This document shows positions 15,787 to 25,800 of a stretch of 64,000 nucleotides of DNA, one piece after another. This DNA comes from a virus. A program made the position numbers and the translations under genes. Positions within the stretch are counted from its first letter, which is position 1. Each line of letters opens with the position of its first letter. Below the pieces are notes generated by a model. The model ran no database searches. It worked only from the letters and a program-made list of their open reading frames with translations, and had not been told where the DNA came from. The DNA lies in the IMG/VR virus record IMGVR_UViG_3300037391_000017, positions 1 to 64,000 of that record; one strand, written 5' to 3'.

Positions 15787-16155
15787 TTAGTGGTTATTTG
15801 CAACCCACGCCGTAAACAACCCGCTGAAAATCGTCAGGCCCAACCACCAGTGAACCAGCGAAGCGATTTGAGCATCGCTCCCCGTCCATACGAAACCGAA
15901 GAACATCGGAGCCACGAGCAGAGCCACGAACATTACCACGAGAGGCACCACAAAAATTCCGCCGCACACAACGCCCAGAATAAAGCCCTTGAATAAATCC
16001 CACGGGTTCATGGGGGTGGGATCGTACTCTACGCGAGTGTTGGCTTCAACCGATACGACCTGCGACCCCGGTACTCCAGCGCCGTCAGCGTAAGTCCTAA
16101 CCCTGAGCGTTCCGCCTTGGGCGAGTAGCGTTTGCAGTTCGGTTATGTTTTCCAT
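15787..16155 (-). CDS. Membrane protein with two TM segments
   Basis: 122 residues: a soluble N-terminus of about 50 residues, then two strongly hydrophobic helices (about 55-85 and 100-117). Expressed from the shared-motif promoter at 16162-16189 with TATAAT six bases before ATG, so leaderless. No family recognised. Confidence 0.55.
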   Translation of the reverse strand: MENITELQTLLAQGGTLRVRTYADGAGVPGSQVVSVEANTRVEYDPTPMNPWDLFKGFILGVVCGGIFVVPLVVMFVALLVAPMFFGFVWTGSDAQIASLVHWWLGLTIFSGLFTAWVANNH

Positions 16156-16161
16156 ACCCCT

Positions 16162-16189
16162 ATTATACCCGAAATAAGACCGAAAACGG
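16162..16189 (-). promoter_or_regulatory. Shared-motif phage promoter
   Basis: TATAATAGGGGTATG downstream part identical to the promoters of the 3466 and 38300 genes. The upstream element is the variant CCGTTT 16 bases before the -10, preceded by GAATTCCTA. Confidence 0.65.
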
Positions 16190-16227
16190 TAGGAATTCTG
16201 GACTATATTTGGTTTGTTTTCAACAAC

Positions 16228-16905
16228 TTAGCTCATACTCAACTTCGGCTTGGCGGTTTGGAACCGAGTATGGGCCTTGCCCATCTCCTGAACGAACCGC
16301 TGCGCGTCTACCATGTGCAGGAAAACCCGCTTGCCGAGCGGCGTCAGGGCGGTGCCGCCTTTCTTTGCGCTCACGATGCCGTATTGCTGACCCACGGCAA
16401 TGATGGCGTTAGCCAGATCGGTACAGACTTGCCGCTTGATGGCTTGTTCTTTTCCGGGCACAGCCTTGGACGTTATCGTCAAACTTTTTTCCATCGACTC
16501 CACGAGATATCTGTGGCGCGGGTGATTGAGTTCATCGAGCAGAAGCAGAAGCATGTGCCGCAGCACGGGCTCAAGGTGTGGTTGCATTCGTTTGAGTTCT
16601 TCGACGATGAGTCCGCCGACAAGAATCGCAACGCCGAATGTCGCTCCCCACTTCGTGCCGTTCATCAGTGCGTCTGGCTCCGCACTCATCTCGCTCATGG
16701 TTGGGTAGTTGGCGTACTTCGTAAGAAGCTTGCGCTCCTCGGCGATGAATATGGGTGCGGCTTTTGGATTGCCCGCACCGTCCGAGGCGATTGAAAGCAT
16801 TTCATTCTTCGCTTGCTCGGTCACGGTTTTTTGGATGAAAAGAATTTTCTTCAACTCATCCACGCTGTTGATGGGGACTAATGGTCGATCAAATTGTGTT
16901 TTCAT
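16228..16905 (-). CDS. Hypothetical protein
   Basis: 225 residues with a good GAGGG ribosome site. One hydrophobic stretch (about 86-101) sits inside an otherwise helical, charged protein. A C-terminal segment has a winged-helix-like TPLGKRVFLH pattern. No family recognised. Confidence 0.5.
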   Translation of the reverse strand: MKTQFDRPLVPINSVDELKKILFIQKTVTEQAKNEMLSIASDGAGNPKAAPIFIAEERKLLTKYANYPTMSEMSAEPDALMNGTKWGATFGVAILVGGLIVEELKRMQPHLEPVLRHMLLLLLDELNHPRHRYLVESMEKSLTITSKAVPGKEQAIKRQVCTDLANAIIAVGQQYGIVSAKKGGTALTPLGKRVFLHMVDAQRFVQEMGKAHTRFQTAKPKLSMS

Positions 16906-16998
16906 GTTGCCCTCTAACTACGGAATACGATAACTAGCGAAACTTTTGTCTTTACACGATCCTCTTAATGAATGACAATCTAAAACCGAGGTATCGCC

Positions 16999-17118
16999 AT
17001 GACAGACTTGAAGATGCAGTTTTGGATCACTTTGTACCGTCTGTTCGGCAAGGCAGAAAGTTTCTGCTTGAAAATGGTAATTCGCGCCAAGCTAGGCTCT
17101 AAGCAGCATACGCCGTAA
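16999..17118 (+). CDS. Possible small plus-strand protein
   Basis: 39 residues with a GAGG site about nine bases before ATG. Aromatic and basic, a possible amphipathic peptide. Its tail overlaps the opposite-strand gene at 17092 by 27 bases. The evidence is the ribosome site and absence of another gene in the gap. Confidence 0.3.
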   Translation: MTDLKMQFWITLYRLFGKAESFCLKMVIRAKLGSKQHTP

Positions 17119-17379
17119 ATAGTTCACAGTCGATGGGATGGTCTTGCAAATTTCAGACGAGCGATCCCCGACTGTGATGACGTAGTGCGATCCCGCGTAC
17201 ACATCCACAAACCACGTGAGCCCCTGAGTCTGGCTCTGCAACCGGTAATTCGGCACGTTGTTCACCGAGTATCGCCAGCCCTCTTGAATTTCTGTATCCA
17301 TGGCAATCGTGTTAACCAACACGGTCTTGACTACGCCGATGTCTCGCGGGTGGGGGAAGCGCGGGCGTCCTTTTCTCAT
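17092..17379 (-). CDS. Hypothetical protein
   Basis: 95 residues, start two bases after the stop of the upstream papain-like gene, so co-transcribed. Basic N-terminus, beta-rich middle. No family recognised. Confidence 0.45.
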   Translation of the reverse strand: MRKGRPRFPHPRDIGVVKTVLVNTIAMDTEIQEGWRYSVNNVPNYRLQSQTQGLTWFVDVYAGSHYVITVGDRSSEICKTIPSTVNYLRRMLLRA

Positions 17380-17381
17380 AC

Positions 17382-17771
17382 CTAATACCTGACGTAGTTG
17401 ACCAACGCGGGGTCAAGTTCGTCGATGCCTGTCTGTGCCGCCTGTTTTGGCGGGGTGTAGATCAACGGGAACGGGGCGTCACCGTTGTACTGGCGTACCG
17501 TCCAATCGATGACTACGCTTTCCACGTAGACCACGGTGTGCCCCTCGAAAATGATGTTGGGATACCACTCGGGGCAGTAGTGCCGATCATGCTCGTCGTC
17601 CAGCACGATCTCCCATGTGGTGCACTTGATGCCGTCCTCAATCGCCAGCCTGCGGAAGGCGTAACTGGCTTCGGTACAGCGACCGTGGGCCGACTGGTGG
17701 TCTGCCAGCGAAGGGTTGCCCGTCTTGAAGTTCTCGATGAGTTGCTGGAGCCGCTTGCTGAGTTTCCTCAT
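17382..17771 (-). CDS. Papain/transglutaminase-like fold protein (Cys-His-Asp)
   Basis: 129 residues from the second ATG (17771); an ATG at 17786 is possible but lies upstream of the -10 box. Motifs in order are GRCTEASYAFRRLA, EGHTVVYVE and VIDWTVRQY. A Cys at a helix start, a His on a strand and an Asp in a D-x-T-x-x-Q context are typical of papain-fold peptidases, amidases and toxins. The fold is an inference from three short motifs. A TATTAT box ends five bases upstream (leaderless type). Confidence 0.45.
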   Translation of the reverse strand: MRKLSKRLQQLIENFKTGNPSLADHQSAHGRCTEASYAFRRLAIEDGIKCTTWEIVLDDEHDRHYCPEWYPNIIFEGHTVVYVESVVIDWTVRQYNGDAPFPLIYTPPKQAAQTGIDELDPALVNYVRY

Positions 17772-17776
17772 ACCAG

Positions 17777-17782
17777 ATAATA
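17777..17782 (-). promoter_or_regulatory. -10 box of leaderless type (TATTAT)
   Basis: GGTATTATCTGGTATG is identical to the promoter-start block of the plus-strand gene at 38358. Confidence 0.5.
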
Positions 17783-17817
17783 CCATGATTACCAGTTTCT
17801 AGGTAGGAGGGTTCCCC

Positions 17818-18360
17818 ATGTTTTCATACTGTCCCGGCTATCAAAATCTCTTCGTCCGTTTCCTGTACAATTTCTTCATTCAGACACCCGAACAGGTTTG
17901 GATGCGGTGGATTTGCCGCATCATTCCGAGCAGCAAGACGCTCACCAATTACACCAGTGTCTCGGATGCAGTCCTGCTGAACGCATGGACACAGGCACAG
18001 CAGGGGTTGGCGACCGCCCCATTCCCTCTCAACGACGCGGGCGGCGATATACACGCAGCCGATCCACGGGCACTGACAATCCAGCCCGAGAACCTGACAG
18101 TGGTTGGTGTTCCAGACGTGTCGATTGCTACGCTCGTGAAGTACATCGATTCGGCGTGGTCGAAGGATAAAGACCCTTCGGGGACGATCCTTCTCATTGG
18201 GAGTAGCGGGCTTTTGGATTACGAGACCTGTCACGGCTTTACTTGTCCGTGGGCTCGGCCTCGCGTCTACGGGGCAAACAGCGTACTGGCTGCCGTGTGC
18301 GTGTACGAGTTCCAGAACGTGATCCTGAATAAACTCGGCTACGACGTTTCCGCCCGTTAA
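17818..18360 (+). CDS. Hypothetical protein
   Basis: 180 residues on the plus strand, chosen over minus-strand frames because of the strong TAGGTAGGAGG ribosome site. The N-terminus is aromatic and hydrophobic, and the rest looks soluble. Its stop overlaps the stop of the convergent 52-residue gene. No family recognised. Confidence 0.5.
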   Translation: MFSYCPGYQNLFVRFLYNFFIQTPEQVWMRWICRIIPSSKTLTNYTSVSDAVLLNAWTQAQQGLATAPFPLNDAGGDIHAADPRALTIQPENLTVVGVPDVSIATLVKYIDSAWSKDKDPSGTILLIGSSGLLDYETCHGFTCPWARPRVYGANSVLAAVCVYEFQNVILNKLGYDVSAR

Positions 18361-18515
18361 GCGGCGGCAGCCATCGCCTTTGGCTTCTCTTCTTCATGGC
18401 GAGGCAAGCCCATCGTTTCGGGCGAGTGCTTCCGCAAGGCGTTGTACGTGATCGTCATGCATTGGTCGATAAACCCGAAACGCTCTCTTGATCGGCGATC
18501 CCCTGTTGTCGGCAT
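18357..18515 (-). CDS. Small hypothetical protein
   Basis: 52 residues with an AGGAG site seven bases before ATG. Charged with an Ala-rich end. The leader TTTTAGACACAGGAGA resembles the leaders of the genes starting at 27433 and 36454. Confidence 0.5.
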   Translation of the reverse strand: MPTTGDRRSRERFGFIDQCMTITYNALRKHSPETMGLPRHEEEKPKAMAAAA

Positions 18516-18565
18516 AATATTCTCCTGTGTCTAAAATGTGGGGAGGGCGGGGGAGGAATCCCTTG

Positions 18566-20284
18566 TTAAAAGCTGGATGCGAAATCTGGTGCTTCCAGCC
18601 CGATGATTGAGTCTGTCCACCACTTCGACAACTGGATGCTATTCGAAGTCGTGCACTGGTTCTTGTTATAGAAATCGCGGAACCCTTCGTCCAGAATGTA
18701 GGTGTGAGCCTTGTCCGTCATGCTGCGGACTACGCGGCCTGTCGCCTGCTCCAGAACCAGAGCCGTCAGCCATTGATACCACGCGGGGTCGCGATCCATG
18801 CGAGCCTTAACGTATGGGTCCATGAACGGGTACGGCACCTTCGTGACGACGCAGAACCGAGCCAAGTCTTCCTTCAAATCCAAGCCTTCGGTCATCGACG
18901 GGGAGAACAGAACGGTCGGCTCGGGGCTGGCAATGTGCTCCATCACCGCACGATCACGCGAACCCTTCGAGTTGTCGTGGGTGATGATACGGAACCCAAA
19001 CTCAGCTTTTAGGTACTCCACAAAATAGCGGTTGTTCTCGTAGCTGTGCGTGTGGATGATGCCCTTCTTGGTCGCGTACTTGCGGAGAATCTGCGCCATA
19101 AAAGCAGCCATCTTCGGCATCGTGTTCTTCTTGAAACGGAAGCCCATGTTGCCGCAGGGCTTGAAGAAAATCGGGCGATTCTCAAGCGGGAATTCGGAGT
19201 CAACCGCGAGGCAAGTCGCGTCCTTGGGGTTGATACCCAGATTACGCATGAATGTCGGGAAGTCCAGAATCGTAGCCGACATCAACAGAACCTTGTCAGC
19301 CTTGCTGAACAGGATATCGTCGGCGAACAGGGTAGCAGTCAGTGGCTTGATGGCGAGATCGGTCGTGCCCTTGCGCTTCTCCGCGTCCCAATCGCTCCAC
19401 GCCAGCCAGTCGCGGCGATCTTCGGCGTTCAGGAAGAAATTGATCTTGCCCATGAAACGTTCCATCGACTGGACTTTCTTGAGCAACTTGACGGCGAGTT
19501 CTTTGTCCTGCGTCTCTTTGGCAACGCTGATCTGCGATTTGAGGTTACGCTTGTGGCTCTCGTAGGCGGGAACGAATTCAGCGTGCAGCCAGTTCGCCAC
19601 GTCTTCATTGTAGCCAGCAGAGAAAATCGGCAAGCCGCCGACCACACCATACTCCTCGCAGCGGCGTTTGTCGATGACGGTATCCGTGAAGCCCAGAATC
19701 TTGCCTTCGCAATTGTGCGCTTCGTCGCACACGATCAGGTTGCGGTTCTTCAACTGCCCTGCGTGCATCGTCTCGTTCAAGTAGTAGTCGAAATTGGTGA
19801 CGCCCATCGGGGTCGATTGGAAGATGCGCTTAGCGGGCTTGTAGCCAGTGCAGGTCTCGACGTTGTGCTCTTCTTCGTACAGCATCGCTGCGGTCTCGCA
19901 ATCGATCTCCATGCCAGCCTGCTCAGTGAAGCCGTGGCAGGTGTAGTTGGACTGACCCTTGAGTTCCACGAGGCCGTTCGTGGCGAAGTCATCGACGTAC
20001 TGCTTGGTGAGAACTTTCTGCGGGGAGAGGATGTAGCCGCCCTTCTCGTAAACTTCACCGACTGCGGAATTCAAGGTCTTAGCCCAAGAGCAAGCGGCAA
20101 TGCCGACGCCGGATTTACCGAAGCCAGTCGGGCCTTCAAGCACATAGAACTTTTTGTCGCCACGGAATGCGTCCTGCACGCCGTTCATGGCTTGGGTCTG
20201 GGTCGCACGCTGGGTTGGGAATGGAAAGTGAGCGGTGATGTCGTTCGAAAACTCGCCGTTCAGATTTTTATCTATGGTTGGCAT
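18566..20284 (-). CDS. DinG/XPD-like superfamily 2 DNA helicase
   Basis: 572 residues. Walker A is GPTGFGKSG (51-59), motif II is DEAH (187-190), a SAT motif occurs in LLMSATILD, and the late QATGRVVRS is motif VI. Cys residues at 116, 129, 145 and perhaps 192 lie between motifs I and II, where XPD/DinG helicases hold an iron-sulfur cluster. The family unwinds 5'-3' during repair and resolves replication obstacles. Expressed from the shared-motif promoter at 20300-20327 with a short leader containing GGAGAG. Confidence 0.85.
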   Translation of the reverse strand: MPTIDKNLNGEFSNDITAHFPFPTQRATQTQAMNGVQDAFRGDKKFYVLEGPTGFGKSGVGIAACSWAKTLNSAVGEVYEKGGYILSPQKVLTKQYVDDFATNGLVELKGQSNYTCHGFTEQAGMEIDCETAAMLYEEEHNVETCTGYKPAKRIFQSTPMGVTNFDYYLNETMHAGQLKNRNLIVCDEAHNCEGKILGFTDTVIDKRRCEEYGVVGGLPIFSAGYNEDVANWLHAEFVPAYESHKRNLKSQISVAKETQDKELAVKLLKKVQSMERFMGKINFFLNAEDRRDWLAWSDWDAEKRKGTTDLAIKPLTATLFADDILFSKADKVLLMSATILDFPTFMRNLGINPKDATCLAVDSEFPLENRPIFFKPCGNMGFRFKKNTMPKMAAFMAQILRKYATKKGIIHTHSYENNRYFVEYLKAEFGFRIITHDNSKGSRDRAVMEHIASPEPTVLFSPSMTEGLDLKEDLARFCVVTKVPYPFMDPYVKARMDRDPAWYQWLTALVLEQATGRVVRSMTDKAHTYILDEGFRDFYNKNQCTTSNSIQLSKWWTDSIIGLEAPDFASSF

Positions 20285-20299
20285 CTTCTCTCCACCCCT

Positions 20300-20327
20300 A
20301 TTATACCCAAAACATGACCTGAATCGA
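20300..20327 (-). promoter_or_regulatory. Shared-motif phage promoter
   Basis: TATAATAGGGGT at the -10, TCGATT 16 bases upstream, preceded by AATTCTA. Here about 15 bases with a GGAGAG site separate the -10 from ATG. Confidence 0.65.
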
Positions 20328-20365
20328 TAGAATTTTTGAACTTTATTACCCTTATTATCAACAAT

Positions 20366-21031
20366 TTACGGTATGAATATGCGGAAGCAATCCTGCGTAC
20401 ACTGAAAATCAGCAATCTGCTCCTTGTCACAGACGCCTCGCTCGATGTCGGGCAGGAAATTGCGGATGTTGTCGCGGATGTCCTCGATCTGTGCTCGGAA
20501 AAACGCATCCGTGACTTTACCCGGGTAGGTCGCCATTAGCCCGCGCATTTTCTGCATGTAATGCTGGCATACGTCCGTTGGCAGATAGCTGGTGGTCGAG
20601 CATTTACGCAGGAGCAACAACGCTTCGCCCATCCGTTGCTGCGGGTCGTCCAGATGATTATACAGGCAATTGAGCTTTGCCCACAACTTCAGGGGGTCGG
20701 GCAATTCCTCCCACCGTGGTGCGAGTTTTGAACCGATCACCAGAATCACATCATCGTACATTTCCTCGGCTCGTAAGTATCGCTCACAGGCTTTCAGTTC
20801 TGCTTCATCCATGGCGAGGAATCGTTCACGGCGGCGGGCTTTTTCCTGCTGAACAAAGGTAACTTGACAGGCGGCATCGCCTGCGTTACCCATTGCCGCG
20901 AGGTGGAGTTGGTGATAGGGGAGGAGACGGAGGGATGTTTCGTCGAACTTCTTGTCTTGCTCGATCAGGTCGCTGCGGAGATCGTAGAAATCCCGCCGCG
21001 CACTCCCGTATGATTCGACATCGACTTTCAT
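20366..21031 (-). CDS. Hypothetical helical protein
   Basis: 221 residues, predicted mostly helical, Glu/Arg/Leu-rich, with several Cys near the C-terminus. A GCGGTATTAA box ends six bases before ATG. It occupies its own transcription unit between the fibre genes and the helicase. No family recognised. Confidence 0.5.
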   Translation of the reverse strand: MKVDVESYGSARRDFYDLRSDLIEQDKKFDETSLRLLPYHQLHLAAMGNAGDAACQVTFVQQEKARRRERFLAMDEAELKACERYLRAEEMYDDVILVIGSKLAPRWEELPDPLKLWAKLNCLYNHLDDPQQRMGEALLLLRKCSTTSYLPTDVCQHYMQKMRGLMATYPGKVTDAFFRAQIEDIRDNIRNFLPDIERGVCDKEQIADFQCTQDCFRIFIP

Positions 21032-21037
21032 ACAGGT

Positions 21038-21043
21038 TTAATA
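21038..21043 (-). promoter_or_regulatory. -10 box of leaderless type (TATTAA)
   Basis: GCGGTATTAA followed by six bases and the ATG at 21031. Confidence 0.5.
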
Positions 21044-21056
21044 CCGCAATTGTTCC

Positions 21057-21203
21057 TTATGTGCCCAGACTTGTGATCGGAACAATAATAGACTTAACTG
21101 CTCCCGCAAGCCATACGACGGCAACGCCCGTTGTAGCATTCACAGCCACAATTTTTGCACTCTGTCCGTTCACCGTCGTTGTTTGTCCCATTTGGTTTGC
21201 CAT
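21057..21203 (-). CDS. Small protein at end of fibre operon
   Basis: 48 residues with a GGGAGAA site before ATG, 12 bases after the stop of the 556-residue fibre gene. Gly/Thr/Val-rich and mildly hydrophobic. Probably a fibre-associated or assembly peptide. Confidence 0.5.
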   Translation of the reverse strand: MANQMGQTTTVNGQSAKIVAVNATTGVAVVWLAGAVKSIIVPITSLGT

Positions 21204-21215
21204 AGATTCTCCCGA

Positions 21216-22886
21216 TTACGCTGTTCCAACAGCCAGCCAGAACACGTTCGCGGTATCGCCCGCACTGGATGATGTAATGACGAACGTGGTGCCCGAGGTG
21301 ACGGTTGCACATAGCGCGTTCGCTGGGGTCGTCGCCTCGTTGTAAAGAACCGTGACGATGTAGTTTGTGTCGGCAAATGCCGCAGCACCGGATAACGTGA
21401 CTATAACCGTCCCCGCCGCCAAAGTCGCTTTACCGCTCACAATGTGATTGTCGCCAGCGACAGGGCTGGTGCCCGTCTGTCCGTAGATGGGTGGGCTGGC
21501 CGCGATCCACTTAGTTCCAGTCACCGTGCTGCTCAGCACTTGACCGCTAGTTCCAACTGACGAGGTGCCGTCAGTCACCGTGCCAGTGAGTATGACGGAT
21601 GGGCTGGTGATGCTGGTGCCGCAGATGACAATACCGAGTTGATTCTTCTCCGTGGATGAAGCCTGATAAATGCCCCACGCATTAGTGTTCGACCCGCCCG
21701 AGTTCTGGTTCTGCGGCTGCATCAGGATGCCGTAGCGAGCGGTGAGCGTGCAGCCTGCTGGGACACGCGGGCCTTCCATGAAAATACCAGCGGAGCTTCC
21801 AATGGTTCCCGTTGCGTGCCCAACATAACCCATACCCGCGCAGTGGTAATTCCAGTGGTCGTCGAGGTTGTACACGCCATCGGGGTTGGAGAAGTTTCCG
21901 ATCAGCGACTCTGTATACAAGCCCACAACTTGATGGATTTGAACCGTGCTCGTATCACCACCCGGTAGTTGAACTGAGTTTTCAGTCACGATAGCCGTGA
22001 TGCCCACGCCGCTGCTGGAGCCGCTGATCGTCGTCTGCGTGGCGGTGGTCATGTTCACCGACAAGCCTGAGATGTACGCGCTGTCATCTAGGTCGGGATT
22101 TCCAACGGGAGCTATCACTACATTGATGGTCTCTCCGCTGAACGACATGTTTCCGTTCAAGGTTACTGTCGCCGCATGAGACTCCGCTACGCCTGCGGAA
22201 TTCAGGACAGTGATGGTGGTGCCCGTAGAGGACAAGACCAAGAATGTTCCGTTGTTCCCGCCGTTACTGAATCCGGCTACCGTAACGTAGCCGCCTGCGT
22301 AACCTGTGCCTTGGATCGTGCCCGTGTAAGTCGTCGTGCCTGACGCGGCGGTTGCAGCGGCAGATTCAGCTACGGCTGCACCATTCCACACAGTCAGCGT
22401 CGTCGCGGTGGATGCGATGCAGTAGAACGTACCGTTGTTCCCCGCGTTGACAAATCCGCTGATCGTGAACGAATATCCTGCGAATGCGTTCGACGCCCCA
22501 CCCGTGATGGTTCCAGTATAGATGGCGTATCCGTTGTATACGTTACCAACGGTCGCTGCGACTGATGTCAAGCTGAGACTGTACGTCGTAGCTGTTGCTG
22601 CGGCGGTCAATGTCATGGCAGCGAGAGGTTGAGATGGTGTCCATGTGCGATTGATGACCAGACCGTTTGACTCTGAGTTGTAGAATCCGCCGAAGGTTGG
22701 AATCAACGGGCCGAATGATGGGGCGTAGTCATCCGTAAGCACGATGAGCCCAGTGTTGAACGCTCCAACAGCGTAGCCGCCCGCTGAAATTTGAACTGCG
22801 GGAACGGCCTCTGTGCCAAACACACTTGTGCTTTGCAGGCTGCCTGAAGCCCCCACACCGCTAAAAATTGGATTTTCGTAGCTCAT
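21216..22886 (-). CDS. Tail-fibre/adhesin-like protein with internal repeat
   Basis: 556 residues of Gly/Thr/Ser/Ala-rich beta sequence. Two related modules of about 55 residues (YTGTI..G...FSNGGNNGTF pattern, about residues 118-245) look like tandem domains of a fibre. The gene follows the 1292-residue fibre gene by three bases, and both have the low-complexity composition of phage receptor-binding or neck-whisker proteins. The call rests on composition and context. Confidence 0.6.
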   Translation of the reverse strand: MSYENPIFSGVGASGSLQSTSVFGTEAVPAVQISAGGYAVGAFNTGLIVLTDDYAPSFGPLIPTFGGFYNSESNGLVINRTWTPSQPLAAMTLTAAATATTYSLSLTSVAATVGNVYNGYAIYTGTITGGASNAFAGYSFTISGFVNAGNNGTFYCIASTATTLTVWNGAAVAESAAATAASGTTTYTGTIQGTGYAGGYVTVAGFSNGGNNGTFLVLSSTGTTITVLNSAGVAESHAATVTLNGNMSFSGETINVVIAPVGNPDLDDSAYISGLSVNMTTATQTTISGSSSGVGITAIVTENSVQLPGGDTSTVQIHQVVGLYTESLIGNFSNPDGVYNLDDHWNYHCAGMGYVGHATGTIGSSAGIFMEGPRVPAGCTLTARYGILMQPQNQNSGGSNTNAWGIYQASSTEKNQLGIVICGTSITSPSVILTGTVTDGTSSVGTSGQVLSSTVTGTKWIAASPPIYGQTGTSPVAGDNHIVSGKATLAAGTVIVTLSGAAAFADTNYIVTVLYNEATTPANALCATVTSGTTFVITSSSAGDTANVFWLAVGTA

Positions 22887-22889
22887 ATA

Positions 22890-25800
22890 TTAGTAAATCC
22901 AGTATTGCGTTCCGTCCCACTGTACAGTGACGCTTTGTCCTTGTGTAGAGAGGGTGACGGTTGGACCGAAATCAATGTTCACAGTTGATGCCACGGTGAT
23001 TATGCCGATGCCGATGTTCTTGATGTAGTATTCCTGTCCAATCACGATCCCAGTTGTCGGCAGCGTCACGGTGAATGTGCCGTTGCAGTTGATCGTGTGA
23101 TCGAACTCCGTGGCGGTATACGTCGTGGTCTGCGTCTGAATGCTGGTAGCAAAGCCGCCCGTAGCAACCGTGCCTGTCTGGGAACCAACGGTTTGACCAA
23201 CAGCGAACACACCAGCCGATACACGAGACAGGAAGATGTCAGTTGCCGCCGCACCGAAGCCTAAGTAGCTCGTGTACAAATCCATCACGGATGGGGTTGT
23301 ATCGCTTAGATGGAAGTGAGGAACCCCCGAGAGACTAACCTGAGCCTGCCCTGTTGCGCTAAGAATCTCGATTGTGGTGTCGTACAACTGAATGGTGTGC
23401 GCTGGGAGACCGCTGTTTACCAACCAGAGGGAGCCGCTAGTGTCCAGATACATGTTCGGCGTCCCGCTGCCGTTGATGTACCAGTCTTGGATGTCAGAAC
23501 TATTTGGATCGCCCGTCACTGACAAAGCTACAGCGGGGTTTATCGCGTTTGTTTCATCAATCGTTACAGGCGTGCTGCTAATTGTGACTTGATCGCCGCC
23601 ACCCGTGCCCGGGATGATAAAGACATGACCTTCAGTCTCACCGAAAATCTTAAACACACCGGGCTGCAATTGCACTGTCGCGCCTGCGGTGTCTTCCATG
23701 AACAACTGAACGCCGCGAGTATCACCGTAGGCAGTAACCGTCATGCCGGGGTTTGCCGTGCCTTGTATGTACCAGTTCTGGATCGGGTCGGCGAAAGTAT
23801 CACTGTACAGAGACAACGCTACGACTGGAGCCAGTGCTGGGTCTGGGGTGATCGACATCTGACCGATCCCATCAATACTCGCGATTGGAGTTCCGTTACC
23901 GTTTACGTACCAATCCTGAATGTCACTATCCGCCGCATCACCTGTCGTGGACAATGCCACGCCTGTGCCTGTAGGTGCAAGAGCGACGGCACCAGCCGTC
24001 GTAACGGAGCTTCCCGCGATACCTGCAAAGGCACCCGCGAGGTTGTACTGAATCTCAGTCGGCGACCCGCCCGGTGTTCCTGTTGCTGGAATCCATGCAA
24101 CGCCCGTTACCGTGGAACTCAGAACGTAACCGCTTGCGCCGGGGGAAGCCGATCCGTCCAGCAATGTCGAGTTGATCTGCGCGGGACCGCCGAAGAAACT
24201 CGTGCCCTCGGTCGCGTAAAACGCCCAGTAAGTTGAAGGCGCTGTTCCAGCGTGAGCACCGATGAACACGCCGTAGTAAGTACCGAATGTCCCAGTGTTG
24301 AAGATGCCATCAACCTTAACGCCATATCCAGTAGTGACTATGCCGGGGGCAGAATTGACCACGGTAACTTCTACGCCAACAAGCGTCGTGATTGTGCCTT
24401 GTGCTCCTTCAGCGGCGAATACACCACCTTGAACTAGAGTGGTGGAAGCGCCCGCAGATGCACCAGCGGAAATACCTACAATCGAATTCGCAGCGCCAGT
24501 TCCGGGGTTCGCACTAACTGATGTGCTGATACCAGTGATGTTATCAATGGTTCCACTGCTCTCGTGCGTGTAGCTGGTCGAGATTGTTGAAACGCTTCCA
24601 AAGTTCGCTGTCCCATCCGTGGACATCGTTGCTTCGTAGCCAATGTAGTCGGTGCCTGTGAAGTCGCCTGAGCCGTTGACCGTCAGGTTCATCTGATAGC
24701 CAGAATAAATGGATGGCGTCGTCGTGGTGAACAAATCCAGCACATCGATGCGGCTGTTCGGAATGTCCCCACCTGCCGAGATGTTGTTTCCGACAGCTAA
24801 GGCCGCGTCGAAAGCTGACACTGTGTTTGTTGTGTCCCAGACAAATTCAGCAGAACCGCCGAATGCTCCCGAGTTGTTGTACTGAACATTCGTGTTTGCA
24901 CCACCCGGGGATGTAACAGTCGGTGTTGCCCACGCTGCTGCCGTACCACTTGTCGCTGTGAGTACCTGTCCCGTAGTCGGTGCCGTCTGACTGACCAGCA
25001 CTAACCAAAGCTGAGTCGCTTCCACCACGCCCGATCCGCTGACCATGAGCGTTGCACCTGAATCTACGACCATTGCGGCGGAAGTATTTGTGCCTGACAA
25101 GATGTCGGTGAATGAGGTTGTCGCTGCGCTGGATGGAGTCCATGCGGAACCGTCCCACACGATTGCTTCGCCAGTTGTTGCACCTGACTGCGGGATGTCG
25201 GCGAGGGTGAACGTCACCACCCCAGTGCGAGTGTTGAACGAGTTTACAACGGGCTGCCACGAAGGAATACCACCCACCACCGTCAGTGCTTGACCAGTTG
25301 TACCGATGGGCAGACGCAATGGTCCTGCCGCGCCCTCGTAAATCATATCCCCCGTTGTGGTCATGGGATTGATTATCACGTTCGCTAAAGAAACACCTGA
25401 ATCCTGCGTATTGCCGAACACGTCAAAGGTGACGATATCGCCAGCGGTGATACCGCCCGCTCCCGAAGGAACGGTGATGGTCTCGGCGGCTCCAAAGGTG
25501 ACGCTCGCGCCTGTGGAGATCGCCCTACCATTCAGAGCACCTCCGACAAACGAAATTCCAGCTTGAGCGATGATGGTTCCTACAAAACTACCCGTGGCTT
25601 GGTTAGCATCGAAGGTAGCCGCACTGCCGACCACAAAAATCACATCCGCCGCTGACGCACCGTTGGTAAGAACAAACGTTGTCGGAGCCGTGGTGACATT
25701 CAACGCAGAACCAACTTGGAAGATGTAAACCCCAGCACCGTTCAGGGTTACGGTTCCACCCGAGAAAAGCAACGTGCTTGATGCGGTGTACGTTCCCGGA

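Noticed and set aside
19046-20317. 423-codon plus-strand ORF
   Set aside because: Fully antisense to the DinG/XPD-like helicase, whose motifs are clear; GC-skewed codon structure produces long mirror ORFs.
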